Shown: in pieces, positions 7,860 through 16,023 of the stretch | Numbering within the stretch: position 1 is the stretch's first letter | Layout of the letters: every line of letters begins with the position of its first letter | Source of the DNA: Bacillota bacterium | Lineage (GTDB): Bacteria; Bacillota; Clostridia; Acetivibrionales; DSM-1351 | DNA length: 44,820 nucleotides | Reading direction: 5' to 3' | NCBI GenBank assembly: GCA_023444055.1 | Contig: JAEZRV010000038.1 | Coordinates: forward strand, 1-44,820 | The notes under the pieces: model-generated | The model's database searches: none | What the model was told of the DNA's origin: nothing | The model's input: only the letters and a program-made list of their open reading frames with translations | Program-made: the position numbers and the translations under genes

Positions 7860-9374
7860 CTATCCCTCCGAGATTTCCAAAAGCTTTTTCAAAAGTCCGT
7901 CAATGGTATATTCATCAGCCACACCACTGACTTTAATGCCGAATTCCTCCGCTGCTGAAGATGTAACCGGTCCAATGCAAACAACCTTGGATTTGTCGAG
8001 AATTTTGATATTTTCCATGCCAATAATTGATACAAAATTACTTACTGTCGATGAACTGGTAAAGGTAATAAAATCCACCTTTCCATCCTGAAGCATGTTT
8101 GCTGCATATCCAAGGCAACTGTCATCAAGTATGGTTCTGTAAACAACCAAATCATCCACATTTATTTCATTTTCCATAAGCACCTTGTAAAGGTCTGGAT
8201 TAGCAATATCAGCCCTCGCCAAAAGCACCTTTTCTTCTGGCTTCAAAATCTCAAGCAATCCTTTTAAAAGCTCATCTGTCGTAAATTTTTCGGGCATATA
8301 ATCAACCGTAAGCCCAAGCCCCTTAAGTTCCTCCCCGGTTGCCTTTCCCACAGCACACAGTTTTACTCCGTAAAGACTCCTGATGTCCACACATTTATAT
8401 TTCATCCTGTCAAAAAAAGCTTTTACACCGTTTACACTGGTAAAAACTAACCAGTTGTAGTCATTTAATTTATCAAGAGCTTGATCGAATTTTTCAAAAC
8501 TTTCCGGCTTTTCAATTTTAATTGAAGGAATCTCAATAGCCTCGCCGCCAAGCTCCTCAATTTTCTCTACCAGCTTACTAGCTTGTTCCCGGGCTCTTGT
8601 TACCAGCACCTTTTTTCCTGCCAATCTCCCCTTCGGAAACCACTCCATTTTATTCCTTAAAGACACTACATCCCCTATAACAGTAACAGCTGGTGACTTT
8701 ATTCCCTGCTCCTTAATTTTGTCAGCAATATCCTCAAGTACTCCAATAACAGTGCGCTGTTCGCCTGTAGTACCCTTTTCTATGACAGCAGCGGGAGTCC
8801 TGGGATTTTTACCGTTTTCAATTAGATTAGTACATATCTCTCCAAGGTTCTTTACACCCATCAAAAATACAAGCGTTCCGGTGAGCTTTGCCAATAAGTC
8901 ATAATCTAAAAGGCTGTTATTTTTATCAGGTCGTTCATGTCCGGTAATGATATGTAATGAAGAACAGTAATCCCTGTGGGTAACTGGAATACCTGCATAT
9001 GCAGGCACAGCTATTGAAGACGTAATCCCCGGAACAATCTCAAATTCAATGCCATTCTCATAAAGGCTTTCTATTTCCTCTCCGCCTCTCCCGAATACAA
9101 ATGGATCTCCTCCCTTAACCCTTGCTACTACTTTTCCCTCTTTCGCCTTCATAACAAGGATTTCATTTATTCCATCCTGAGGTACCGCATGCAAGTCAGG
9201 CATCTTGCCCACATATATCAATTCAGCATTTTCCTTTGCAAAACCTAGTATTTTTCCGGCAACCAACCTGTCATATACAATAACATCAGCCATCCTAATA
9301 CATTCAATGGCTTTTAAAGTAACAAGCTTGTAGTCTCCGGGTCCTGCACCTATTATATAAACCTTGCCTGCCAT
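7860..9374 (-). CDS. cobA-hemD: Fused uroporphyrinogen-III C-methyltransferase and uroporphyrinogen-III synthase
   Basis: The 504-residue protein has two parts. Residues 1-245 are a SAM-dependent uroporphyrinogen-III methyltransferase (VYIIGAGPGDYKLVTLKAIE, RVKGGDPFVFGRGGEE, PGITSSIAVPAYAGIPVTHR). Residues about 250-504 are uroporphyrinogen-III synthase (KKVLVTRAREQASKL, FTSVNGVKAFFDR, ITFTSSSTVSNF). One chain thus closes the macrocycle and dimethylates it to precorrin-2, committing flux to siroheme. This fusion is common in clostridia. A strong AAGGAGG precedes the ATG. The stop is 2 bases before hemB. Confidence 0.94.
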   Translation of the reverse strand: MAGKVYIIGAGPGDYKLVTLKAIECIRMADVIVYDRLVAGKILGFAKENAELIYVGKMPDLHAVPQDGINEILVMKAKEGKVVARVKGGDPFVFGRGGEEIESLYENGIEFEIVPGITSSIAVPAYAGIPVTHRDYCSSLHIITGHERPDKNNSLLDYDLLAKLTGTLVFLMGVKNLGEICTNLIENGKNPRTPAAVIEKGTTGEQRTVIGVLEDIADKIKEQGIKSPAVTVIGDVVSLRNKMEWFPKGRLAGKKVLVTRAREQASKLVEKIEELGGEAIEIPSIKIEKPESFEKFDQALDKLNDYNWLVFTSVNGVKAFFDRMKYKCVDIRSLYGVKLCAVGKATGEELKGLGLTVDYMPEKFTTDELLKGLLEILKPEEKVLLARADIANPDLYKVLMENEINVDDLVVYRTILDDSCLGYAANMLQDGKVDFITFTSSSTVSNFVSIIGMENIKILDKSKVVCIGPVTSSAAEEFGIKVSGVADEYTIDGLLKKLLEISEG

Positions 9375-9445
9375 TTTTACCTCCTTATAAGGGTAGTTAT
9401 ATTATACTGTGCCTAAGAAACCTCTATGCTCTTGGCCATTACACA

Positions 9446-10339
9446 TTACATCTGATCAATTATCATTTCTGCCAATTTCCGCCCAAGGCTTTCCGCATCA
9501 TCTGCCAGACCTTCAATGCAAGCCTTGTAAATTACTGTTCTATCCTCGGAGGCAAACATTCCGTTTAGCTTCATCACATTGCCTATTATGACTGCATGAG
9601 CCGCAATAGGTACTGAACAACCACCATTAAGCCGTTTTAAATACTCACGTTCAGCAGCAACGCAAAGGGCTGTTTGCCGACAGTGTACACTTTCTAAGAG
9701 GATGCTTATTATATCGTCTCCGCTACGTGCCTCTACAGCAAGAGCCCCCTGTCCTACAGCGGGAATAATATCCTCCAAACTCAAATACTGACTGCAATAT
9801 TGATGAAGTCCAAGCCTTTTTAAGCCTGCAGCAGCAAGTACTATTGCGTCATATTCATTATCAAGGAGCTTGTTTATTCTTGTAAGGACATTCCCTCTAA
9901 GAGTTTTCACTCTAAGGTCAGGTCTTATTTTCAATATCTGAACCTCCCGGCGCACGCTGCTTGTTCCTATTACAGAACCATGAGGAAGCTCCTCAAAACT
10001 GCCTCCTGTAGTAGTTACCAGTACATCCCTAGGATCTTCTCTTTTGCATACAGCAGCGATTGTAAGCTTATCAGTAAGTTCAGCCGGCATGTCCTTCATA
10101 CTATGAACAGCAATATCTATACTTCCATTTATTAAAGCATGTTCAATTTCCTTTATGAAAAGACCTTTTCCGCCTATCTTATCCAGCCTGGTATCAAGAA
10201 TTACATCACCTTTTGTTTTTATTCCGATAATTTCAAAAACAATATCAGGAAACTTTTGTACAATTTTTTCTATAACCCATCTAGTTTGTGTCAATGCAAG
10301 TTCACTTTCACGGGTTCCGACCCTTATTACCTTATTCAT
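9446..10339 (-). CDS. hemC: Hydroxymethylbilane synthase (porphobilinogen deaminase)
   Basis: The 297-residue enzyme polymerises four porphobilinogens. The dipyrromethane-cofactor cysteine is Cys241 in LNGGCSVPIAAHA, and the catalytic aspartate is Asp83 in HSMKDMP. The N-terminal VGTRESELALTQT is diagnostic. Its start overlaps the end of the sirC-like gene by 8 bases, with GAGGAG inside that gene, indicating coupled translation. Confidence 0.96.
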   Translation of the reverse strand: MNKVIRVGTRESELALTQTRWVIEKIVQKFPDIVFEIIGIKTKGDVILDTRLDKIGGKGLFIKEIEHALINGSIDIAVHSMKDMPAELTDKLTIAAVCKREDPRDVLVTTTGGSFEELPHGSVIGTSSVRREVQILKIRPDLRVKTLRGNVLTRINKLLDNEYDAIVLAAAGLKRLGLHQYCSQYLSLEDIIPAVGQGALAVEARSGDDIISILLESVHCRQTALCVAAEREYLKRLNGGCSVPIAAHAVIIGNVMKLNGMFASEDRTVIYKACIEGLADDAESLGRKLAEMIIDQM

Positions 10340-10967
10340 AGCAAAACTCCTCTAATATTCCATCAATTCTTTTTTGGAAACACTGCAAATCCATATCACT
10401 GCAAGAAAACAGTTCGTCCGCTACCCTTCTTAAAACCTGCTTTTTAACATCGGCATCCTCTATTTTATTTATAACCTTCGCCCTATATTCCTTAATAAGG
10501 CCTATTAGAGAGCCTATATCCGGGGGAACGGACTTTTCTATTTCTTCCTTTACCTTTTTGGATAATACAGGGTAATTACCTGATGTAGAAATCCCTATAA
10601 CCAGCTCATCCCTTCGTACAACTGAAGGAAAAATAAAGGTACATTTTTCACTGCTGTCTGCAACATTCACAAAAATATTGTTTCTGACTGCTTCCTGGTA
10701 AGCTCTCTCATTAATACTTCCGTCACAAGTTGCAGCAATAACCATATAAGCCCCTACTATATCCCCTTCGGAATAAGATTTGCAAATCCATGATATCAGA
10801 CCTGCTTCACTCAATTTCCTGATTTTCTCCGTCACATTAGGACTTATTACTGTTATTAAAGCTCCAAAACCGATAAGGGTATCAATTTTTCTTTGGGCTA
10901 CATTACCGCCGCCTATGATAACACATTTTTTTCGTTCAATATTAACAAATAAAGGAAACGAGGGCAT
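10332..10967 (-). CDS. sirC: Precorrin-2 dehydrogenase (SirC/Met8/CysG-N type)
   Basis: The 211-residue protein begins with FPLFVNIERKKCVIIGGG, the NAD(P)-binding Rossmann start of the siroheme synthase N-terminal domain. It continues with a VADSSEKCTFIFPS segment and SGNYPVLSKKVKEEIE, both typical of this family. It oxidises precorrin-2 to sirohydrochlorin with NAD+. Iron insertion is probably left to CbiX, since a dedicated chelatase is in the same unit, though Met8-like proteins can do both. It lies 37 bases after hemA. The symbol follows the monofunctional enzyme; clostridial annotations vary. Confidence 0.88.
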   Translation of the reverse strand: MPSFPLFVNIERKKCVIIGGGNVAQRKIDTLIGFGALITVISPNVTEKIRKLSEAGLISWICKSYSEGDIVGAYMVIAATCDGSINERAYQEAVRNNIFVNVADSSEKCTFIFPSVVRRDELVIGISTSGNYPVLSKKVKEEIEKSVPPDIGSLIGLIKEYRAKVINKIEDADVKKQVLRRVADELFSCSDMDLQCFQKRIDGILEEFCYE

Positions 10968-11004
10968 ATAACTTTACCTTTCTATAATTAAATTGTTTAT
11001 TTTA

Positions 11005-12276
11005 TCAGAAATTCAATTTATCGTTAATTGTTTCACTCAAGCATCTGAAGTAAGTTACCAGATCCTCCTTGCTGCTGTTATCACGCACCCTGTACAAAAA
11101 TGTATCTAAAATGTTGTTTGCCATATTCCTCATTGAAGTTCTTACTATATCCTTGTCTTCTTCACTTGCCGATTTCAATTTGGAAATTGTCTGTGTAACC
11201 TTGGCATCCAGAAAATCATCGGTATATTTCTGAACCCCCCTTATTACAGGAAGAACTTCCCTAGACATATACCACTTCTCATAACCATTTATATATTCAT
11301 CTATTATCTCTTCAGCTTTTTCCGTTTCCTTAAAACGCCGGTCAAAGCTTTCATCTACAGCCGACTTAAGGTCATCTATATTATAATACCATATTCCAGG
11401 TATTTCTTTAATAGAATCATCAATGTCCCTTGGAACAGCCAGGTCAATGAAAACCCTTTTTCTAAAATCGGTAACAGTCTTCTCAACCATATCCCTAGTT
11501 ATTGTATAATGGGGACTTGAGGTTGAGCTTATTACTATATCGGCTTTATTAATAACCGAATACCGCTCATTATAATCCACATAAATAATATCGCTGTTAT
11601 CTTTTAAAATACAGTCCAATTCACGATGAGTTCTGTTTGTTATGTAAAACCTCCCAACACCTCTACCCATAAGGTTCTTCAGCGTGATAGACCCTATTTT
11701 CCCCATACCGATAATTAAAACAGTTTTATCTTCAAGGCGGCATTCAAAGACATCATCAAGCAGCTTCACAGCAACAGAACCTACTGAGACAGGGCTTTTT
11801 GAAATTTCTGTGCATGTCTTAATCCTTTTTGCAGCAGTAACCGCTTCCCTGAAAAGTGTATTTAACACAGCAGAAGTTGTTCTCATACAGTGCGCAAGCT
11901 CATGTGAACTTTTTACCTGACTGAGTATCTGATCTTCACCGAGTATCAATGAATCAAGACCGCAGGAAACCTTAAACAAATGCCTTACAGCTTTTTGACC
12001 CTCGTAGGATATGAAGTATTTTCTATAATCATAAATATCAGTATTTTTTAAAGAACAAAGTAGTCTTTCCACTGTATCAAAATTGAAGTGTTCCTTTTCC
12101 GAGTAAATATATATCTCCGTTCTATTGCATGTGGAAAGAATGACACACTCATTGACATCGGAAAGATTGAATATTTCTTCAACAGCAACTTTAAGCCCCT
12201 CAGTATCAAAGCTCAATTTCTCACGTACTTCCAAAGGAGCAGTCTTATAGTTTATTCCAGAAACAAATATATTCAA
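11005..12276 (-). CDS. hemA: Glutamyl-tRNA reductase
   Basis: This is the first enzyme of the C5 pathway, reducing glutamyl-tRNA to glutamate-1-semialdehyde with NADPH. The catalytic cysteine is Cys50 in LSTCNRTEIYIY. SCGLDSLILGEDQI and the Rossmann IIGMGKIGSITL follow. The start is a TTG at 12276: AAGGAGGAGG ends 5 bases upstream and the protein then begins at NIFVSGINYKTAP, the usual family N terminus. An ATG at 12309 would place the Shine-Dalgarno inside the gene and add 11 foreign residues. First gene of the minus-strand heme unit; 423 residues. Confidence 0.94.
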   Translation of the reverse strand: MNIFVSGINYKTAPLEVREKLSFDTEGLKVAVEEIFNLSDVNECVILSTCNRTEIYIYSEKEHFNFDTVERLLCSLKNTDIYDYRKYFISYEGQKAVRHLFKVSCGLDSLILGEDQILSQVKSSHELAHCMRTTSAVLNTLFREAVTAAKRIKTCTEISKSPVSVGSVAVKLLDDVFECRLEDKTVLIIGMGKIGSITLKNLMGRGVGRFYITNRTHRELDCILKDNSDIIYVDYNERYSVINKADIVISSTSSPHYTITRDMVEKTVTDFRKRVFIDLAVPRDIDDSIKEIPGIWYYNIDDLKSAVDESFDRRFKETEKAEEIIDEYINGYEKWYMSREVLPVIRGVQKYTDDFLDAKVTQTISKLKSASEEDKDIVRTSMRNMANNILDTFLYRVRDNSSKEDLVTYFRCLSETINDKLNF

Positions 12277-12598
12277 ATTTTTCCTCCTCCTTGGAAAACA
12301 TAGCTTCACATTTTAAGGTGAATATGAAGCTACCAAAATATATTACATCAGTTCCTATAACGAAATTACTGATCAACATAAAATATTTCAACACCTGTCC
12401 AATATTTTGTTTACTTAATCATGCTATATCTAGTATACTCTATTACCAATTATATCGCATAAAATAATAAAATAAAATAAATATTGCCTAAAGCTATTAT
12501 TTTATGCTAAATTATTGATTATAAGGAACATTTTTTTCATGGCATTTCACTCATATTTAGATATTACTTAAACCAATACGGTTGAAAGGAAAAGAAAA
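12277..12598. other. Divergent intergenic region between hemA and nirJ1
   Basis: These 322 bases are A+T rich and hold no gene. They must contain the start signals for both heme units. One plausible plus-strand promoter is TTTACT (12410-12415), an 18-bp spacer and TATACT (12434-12439). On the minus strand a TATAAT lies at 12454-12449 without a convincing -35. I saw no copy of the structured leader found before cbiX and nirJ2, and no recognised operator. Confidence 0.35.
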
Positions 12599-13768
12599 AT
12601 GCTAGGGATTACAAAATTATTATGCGGATCTGAAAACTTTGGAGATAAACTTCGATATGCAGAAGGTGCAGCTCACCAAAAACATGGGGTAAGGGATGGC
12701 TTGGGACCTGTAGTGGTTTGGAATTGTACCAGAAGCTGCAATCTTAAATGCATTCATTGCTATGCAAAGTCGGAAAACAAAAAATATGCTTCCGAATTAA
12801 CTACGTTAGAAGCAAAAAAACTGATAGATGACCTGAGCGATTTTAAAGTTCCTGTCATACTGTTTTCAGGCGGAGAGCCGTTAGTCAGGGAAGATTTGTT
12901 GGAAATACTCCAATATGCCGGGAGCAAAGGCATTCGATGCACTATTTCTACTAACGGTACGTTGATTGACAAAGACCTTTCTAAAAAATTCAAGCAAATC
13001 GGTACTGGATACGTAGGTATCAGCCTCGATGGTATAGGGCAAAAGCATGATAACTTCAGAGGTGTTAATGGAAGCTTTGACAAAGCCCTTGAAGGAATAA
13101 GAAACTGCCTTGAAGTCGATCAGAGAGTAGGGCTTCGTTTTACAATAAGCAGTTATAACTACGACCAGCTTGATGACATTTTTTACTTGATAAAAGAAGA
13201 AAAAATCCCAAGAGTTTGTTTTTACCATCTGGTATATTCCGGTAGAGGCTCTGATCTGATTAAGGATGATGTCACCTTGGAACAATCCAGAGAAGCCATG
13301 AATTTGATTATTGATAAAGCAATAAAACTTGGCAGTACCACCGAAATATTGACGGTAGATAACCATGCTGACGCTGCTTATTTATATTTGCGTTCACTCC
13401 ATAAGTACCCCCAATTATCTCAAAATATACTTGCCGGATTAAAAATGAATGGCGGAAACCGTTCAGGAATAGCATTCGGAAATATTGATTCACAGGGTTA
13501 TGTGCATCCCGATCAGTTTACACAGCATCATACACTTGGCAATGTAAGAGAACAATCTTTCGGAGAAATATGGACAAATATGAAAAACCCCGTACTGGCA
13601 GGTCTTAAGGATAGAAAACCTCTTTTAAAAGGACGATGCAGCCAATGTAAGTGGCTTGACATCTGCAATGGAAACTTTCGTGCAAGGGCAGAGGCTGTTA
13701 CCGGAGATTTTTGGGACTCAGATCCTGCATGCTATTTGACAGACGAAGAAATCGGGATTGCTAAATAA
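12599..13768 (+). CDS. nirJ1: Radical SAM protein NirJ1 (alternative heme biosynthesis)
   Basis: The 389-residue protein has the radical SAM cluster motif C47-NLK-C51-IH-C54 in WNCTRSCNLKCIHCYA, the GGEPL SAM-binding motif, and a C-terminal auxiliary cluster region with Cys347, Cys350, Cys356 and Cys378 (SPASM-like). It belongs to the clostridial NirJ1 family linked to siroheme-derived tetrapyrroles. Beside ahbA/B, the likely role is one of the two late steps: loss of acetate side chains (AhbC-like) or oxidative decarboxylation of Fe-coproporphyrin III to heme (AhbD-like). Which of NirJ1 and NirJ2 does which cannot be told from sequence. Start follows AAAGGAAAAG. Confidence 0.88.
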   Translation: MLGITKLLCGSENFGDKLRYAEGAAHQKHGVRDGLGPVVVWNCTRSCNLKCIHCYAKSENKKYASELTTLEAKKLIDDLSDFKVPVILFSGGEPLVREDLLEILQYAGSKGIRCTISTNGTLIDKDLSKKFKQIGTGYVGISLDGIGQKHDNFRGVNGSFDKALEGIRNCLEVDQRVGLRFTISSYNYDQLDDIFYLIKEEKIPRVCFYHLVYSGRGSDLIKDDVTLEQSREAMNLIIDKAIKLGSTTEILTVDNHADAAYLYLRSLHKYPQLSQNILAGLKMNGGNRSGIAFGNIDSQGYVHPDQFTQHHTLGNVREQSFGEIWTNMKNPVLAGLKDRKPLLKGRCSQCKWLDICNGNFRARAEAVTGDFWDSDPACYLTDEEIGIAK

Positions 13769-13832
13769 ATCAACACCGGTTTAATTTGTATATAGGAGAA
13801 AAATGTTGAAAGAAACTAAAAATATTTAGATT

Positions 13833-13921
13833 GGAGGTGCCGAGTCCATGTCATTTCTTTCAGGGAAATGTACATTTCCCTGTGGTTCTTGTGTAGAATG
13901 CGGGACATGGACATAATTATG
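13833..13921 (+). promoter_or_regulatory. Structured RNA leader of nirJ2 (copy B of a repeated element)
   Basis: GGAGGT (13833-13838), GCCGA, P1 5' arm GTCCATGTC (13844-13852), an 8-nt linker, a perfect 9-bp hairpin P2 with loop GTAC (13861-13882), a small hairpin TTCT-TGTGT-AGAA, P1 3' arm GACATGGAC (13904-13912), then ATAATT and the nirJ2 ATG. Relative to copy A (5391-5302), P1 pairs 2 and 8 change from C-G to T-A on both arms, and P2 pair 4 changes from A-T to G-C. Linker lengths and the 5-nt and 6-nt spacers are identical. Compensatory change supports a selected RNA fold; the ligand and mechanism are inference. Confidence 0.7.
13848..13916 (+). CDS. Possible 22-residue cysteine-rich leader peptide
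   Basis: An ATG 9 bases after GGAGGT opens a frame MSFLSGKCTFPCGSCVECG + TWT, whose stop lies 2 bases before the nirJ2 ATG. Four cysteines are spaced C-x3-C-x2-C-x2-C, which could bind a metal or an iron-sulfur cluster. Good initiation context and the near-overlap with nirJ2 suggest coupled translation. The equivalent frame in the cbiX leader is broken by TGA after 11 codons (MPFLSEKCTFL), so peptide conservation is partial. The shared sequence may equally be explained by RNA structure alone. Confidence 0.4.
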   Translation: MSFLSGKCTFPCGSCVECGTWT

Positions 13922-14914
13922 ATAGTGTCATGGAATACCACAAATAAATGTAATATGTTCTGTAAGCATTGTTATAGGGATTCAGGTCCTGAGTCCCAAG
14001 GAGAGCTATCATTTGAAGAAGGCAAAGAACTTTTAAAAGAAATAGCAAAAGCAGGATTTAAAATTATTATTTTTTCAGGCGGAGAACCTCTGATGCTTCC
14101 ATACATTTTTGATTTGGTCGAACATGCCAGAAGCCTTGGATTAAGACCTGTGTTCGGAACTAACGGAACTCTTCTGACCGAAGAAGTTGCGATAAAACTA
14201 AAAAAAGCAGGCGCAATGGGAATGGGTATTAGCCTTGACAGCCTGGATCCTCAGAAACATGATACCTTCCGCGGGTTAGAAAATGCATGGGAAAAAGCCG
14301 TAGCAGGTATGAATGCCTGTAAGAAGGCCGGACTGCCCTTTCAAATACACACGACAGTAATGAATTGGAATCGTGAAGAAATACTTGACCTCACTGATTT
14401 TGCGGTAGAAATAGGTGCTGTTGCCCACCATATCTTCTTTCTTGTACCTACGGGAAGAGCTGTCAGCATCGAAGATGAGTCCCTAAGGACAGAACAATAT
14501 GAAGAATTACTGTCTGAAATAATTAAAAAGCAGCAGCAGGTTAAAATTGAACTTAAGCCCACCTGTGCTCCCCAGTTTATGCGAATAGCCAAGGAAATGG
14601 GTGTAGATCTTAGGTATTCAAGAGGCTGCCTTGCAGGGACACATTATTGTATAATAAGCCCTACCGGAGAGGTTCAACCCTGTGCATATATAAACCAGCC
14701 GATAGGAAACGTAAGAAAAACCCCATTTAGTTCCATCTGGGCGGACAGTCCTGTCTTTAAAGAGCTTCGGACTTTAAATTATAAAGGCGGTTGCGGTGTG
14801 TGCAAATACAAATTTGCCTGTGGCGGATGCCGGGCAAGGGCTGCATTTTATAATAACGGGGATTTTATGGCGGAAGAGCCATGGTGCCTTTTTAGATCTC
14901 TCGGGGAGGCGTAA
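13919..14914 (+). CDS. nirJ2: Radical SAM protein NirJ2 (alternative heme biosynthesis)
   Basis: From the ATG at 13919 the protein is 331 residues, begins MIVSWNTTNKCNMFCKHCYR with the cluster cysteines Cys11, Cys15 and Cys18, has the GGEPLML motif, and ends with an auxiliary-cluster region (GGCGVCKYKFACGGCRARA, then PWC). This is the NirJ2 family, partner of NirJ1 in clostridial heme loci. An in-frame start at 13868 is possible but would read through the leader helix and has no family support. There is no Shine-Dalgarno directly before 13919; see the leader entry. It is followed after 5 bases by ahbA. Confidence 0.88.
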   Translation: MIVSWNTTNKCNMFCKHCYRDSGPESQGELSFEEGKELLKEIAKAGFKIIIFSGGEPLMLPYIFDLVEHARSLGLRPVFGTNGTLLTEEVAIKLKKAGAMGMGISLDSLDPQKHDTFRGLENAWEKAVAGMNACKKAGLPFQIHTTVMNWNREEILDLTDFAVEIGAVAHHIFFLVPTGRAVSIEDESLRTEQYEELLSEIIKKQQQVKIELKPTCAPQFMRIAKEMGVDLRYSRGCLAGTHYCIISPTGEVQPCAYINQPIGNVRKTPFSSIWADSPVFKELRTLNYKGGCGVCKYKFACGGCRARAAFYNNGDFMAEEPWCLFRSLGEA

Positions 14915-14919
14915 GCTTT

Positions 14920-15372
14920 ATGGATACTATTGACAGACAGCTTATTAATTTACTGCAGGAAAAGCTTCCGATTGCCTGCCGCCCGTTCTTAATTTTAGGT
15001 GAGCAGCTCGGAATTTGTGAGGATGAGGTCATAGCCAGGATTAAAGCACTTAAGGAAAGCGGATATATACGCAGACTAGGCGGAATTTTTGATTCAGCAC
15101 ATCTTGGGTATTCCAGCACCCTGTGTGCATTAAGTGTACCCTCAGCTAGAGTTGATGAGGTCGCCGCAGTTATAAACGGTTACGATTGTGTTACACATAA
15201 CTATCTAAGGGATGACCACTTTAATATATGGTTTACACTTATTGCTCCATCCAAAGAAAAGGTTGAGGAAATTTTAAATGAGATAAGGAAAAAGACTGCT
15301 ATAAATGAATTTTTAAGCCTTCCTTCTCAAAAAGTATATAAAATCAGGACAAATTTTAACATTAAGGGGTAG
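14920..15372 (+). CDS. ahbA: Siroheme decarboxylase subunit, AhbA type (Lrp/AsnC fold)
   Basis: The 150-residue protein has an N-terminal Lrp/AsnC-like helix-turn-helix (IDRQLINLLQEKLPI, GICEDEVIARIKALKESGYIRR) and a C-terminal RAM-like domain with HNYLRDDHFNIWFTLIA. In the Ahb family this fold no longer acts as a regulator: it decarboxylates siroheme at C12 and C18 to 12,18-didecarboxysiroheme as a heterodimer with AhbB. GGGGAGG precedes the ATG. It sits 5 bases after nirJ2 and 2 bases before ahbB. Which of the two small proteins is A and which B is assigned by gene order. Confidence 0.82.
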   Translation: MDTIDRQLINLLQEKLPIACRPFLILGEQLGICEDEVIARIKALKESGYIRRLGGIFDSAHLGYSSTLCALSVPSARVDEVAAVINGYDCVTHNYLRDDHFNIWFTLIAPSKEKVEEILNEIRKKTAINEFLSLPSQKVYKIRTNFNIKG

Positions 15373-15374
15373 AT

Positions 15375-15845
15375 ATGTTAGACAAATTTGATAAAAATAT
15401 AGTAAGGAGACTCCAGGAAGATATCCCGCTGGAAAAAGAACCGTATAAAACAATTGCCGAAGAGCTTGGAATTACTGAAGATGAACTTTTTAAAAGGATT
15501 AATAATCTGCGTGATAAAGGAGCCCTCAGAAGAATTGGAGCAATATTGTACCATAGAAAAGCAGGCTTTTCTCATAATGCAATGGTAGTGTGGACAGTTC
15601 CTGATAACAGAAGTGCAGAAATAGGCTCATTTATGGCTTCTTTGCCCTCAATAAGCCATTGTTACAAGAGAGTAACCCTCGATAATTGGCAATATAACAT
15701 GTATACAATGATTCATGGCCAGACCACGGAGGAATGCGAAGCAATTGTGTCTACCATTTCAAAACAAACCGGTATTAATGAATATAAAATATTGTATAGC
15801 ATTAAAGAGCTTAAAAAGACCAGCATGAAATATTTTACAGATTAA
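15375..15845 (+). CDS. ahbB: Siroheme decarboxylase subunit, AhbB type (Lrp/AsnC fold)
   Basis: The 156-residue protein is a paralog of the preceding one: an N-terminal FDKNIVRRLQEDIPL helix, the helix-turn-helix GITEDELFKRINNLRDKGALRRIGAI, and a C-terminal domain with SHCYKRVTLDNWQYNMYTMIHG, equivalent to the substrate-binding stretch of AhbA. The pair supplies siroheme decarboxylase activity between CbiX and the NirJ enzymes. AAGGGG lies before the ATG. It is the last gene of the plus-strand heme unit. Confidence 0.82.
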   Translation: MLDKFDKNIVRRLQEDIPLEKEPYKTIAEELGITEDELFKRINNLRDKGALRRIGAILYHRKAGFSHNAMVVWTVPDNRSAEIGSFMASLPSISHCYKRVTLDNWQYNMYTMIHGQTTEECEAIVSTISKQTGINEYKILYSIKELKKTSMKYFTD

Positions 15846-15874
15846 GAGCTCTTAAAACCTAAACAACTGCTTAG

Positions 15875-16018
15875 TCATTCCATAACATCTTGTGTACCCT
15901 TTGTAACCTCTTCAAGCAATCCCATATCATTGCAGTGGTCGGTTACTAAAAAGTCTGCTATGATATAGCTTTTACTGCCAATCTGCCGTTTGTGTATTAT
16001 AGCAAACCTAAAAAGAAA
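15875..16018 (-). pseudogene. Unrecognised coding remnant
   Basis: On the minus strand about 48 codons without a plausible start read as protein-like sequence (including IIHKRQIGSKSYIIADFLV and TDHCNDMGLLEEVTKG) up to a TGA at 15877. The upstream end runs into the 3' end of the GNAT gene in another frame. I do not recognise the family. It looks like the C-terminal end of a lost gene between the ahb unit and the acetyltransferase. Confidence 0.3.
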
Positions 16019-16023
16019 TTGTT

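Noticed and set aside
12277..12309. HemA start at ATG 12309
   Set aside because: The Shine-Dalgarno would lie inside the coding region; the TTG at 12276 fits both the ribosome binding site and the family N terminus.
12881..13366. Minus-strand open frame opposite nirJ1
   Set aside because: It is a shadow of nirJ1; the plus-strand product has all radical SAM motifs.
13868..13918. Longer NirJ2 start at 13868
   Set aside because: It would translate through the conserved leader helix, has no ribosome binding site, and the added residues do not resemble the family; the protein starts naturally at MIVSWNTTN.
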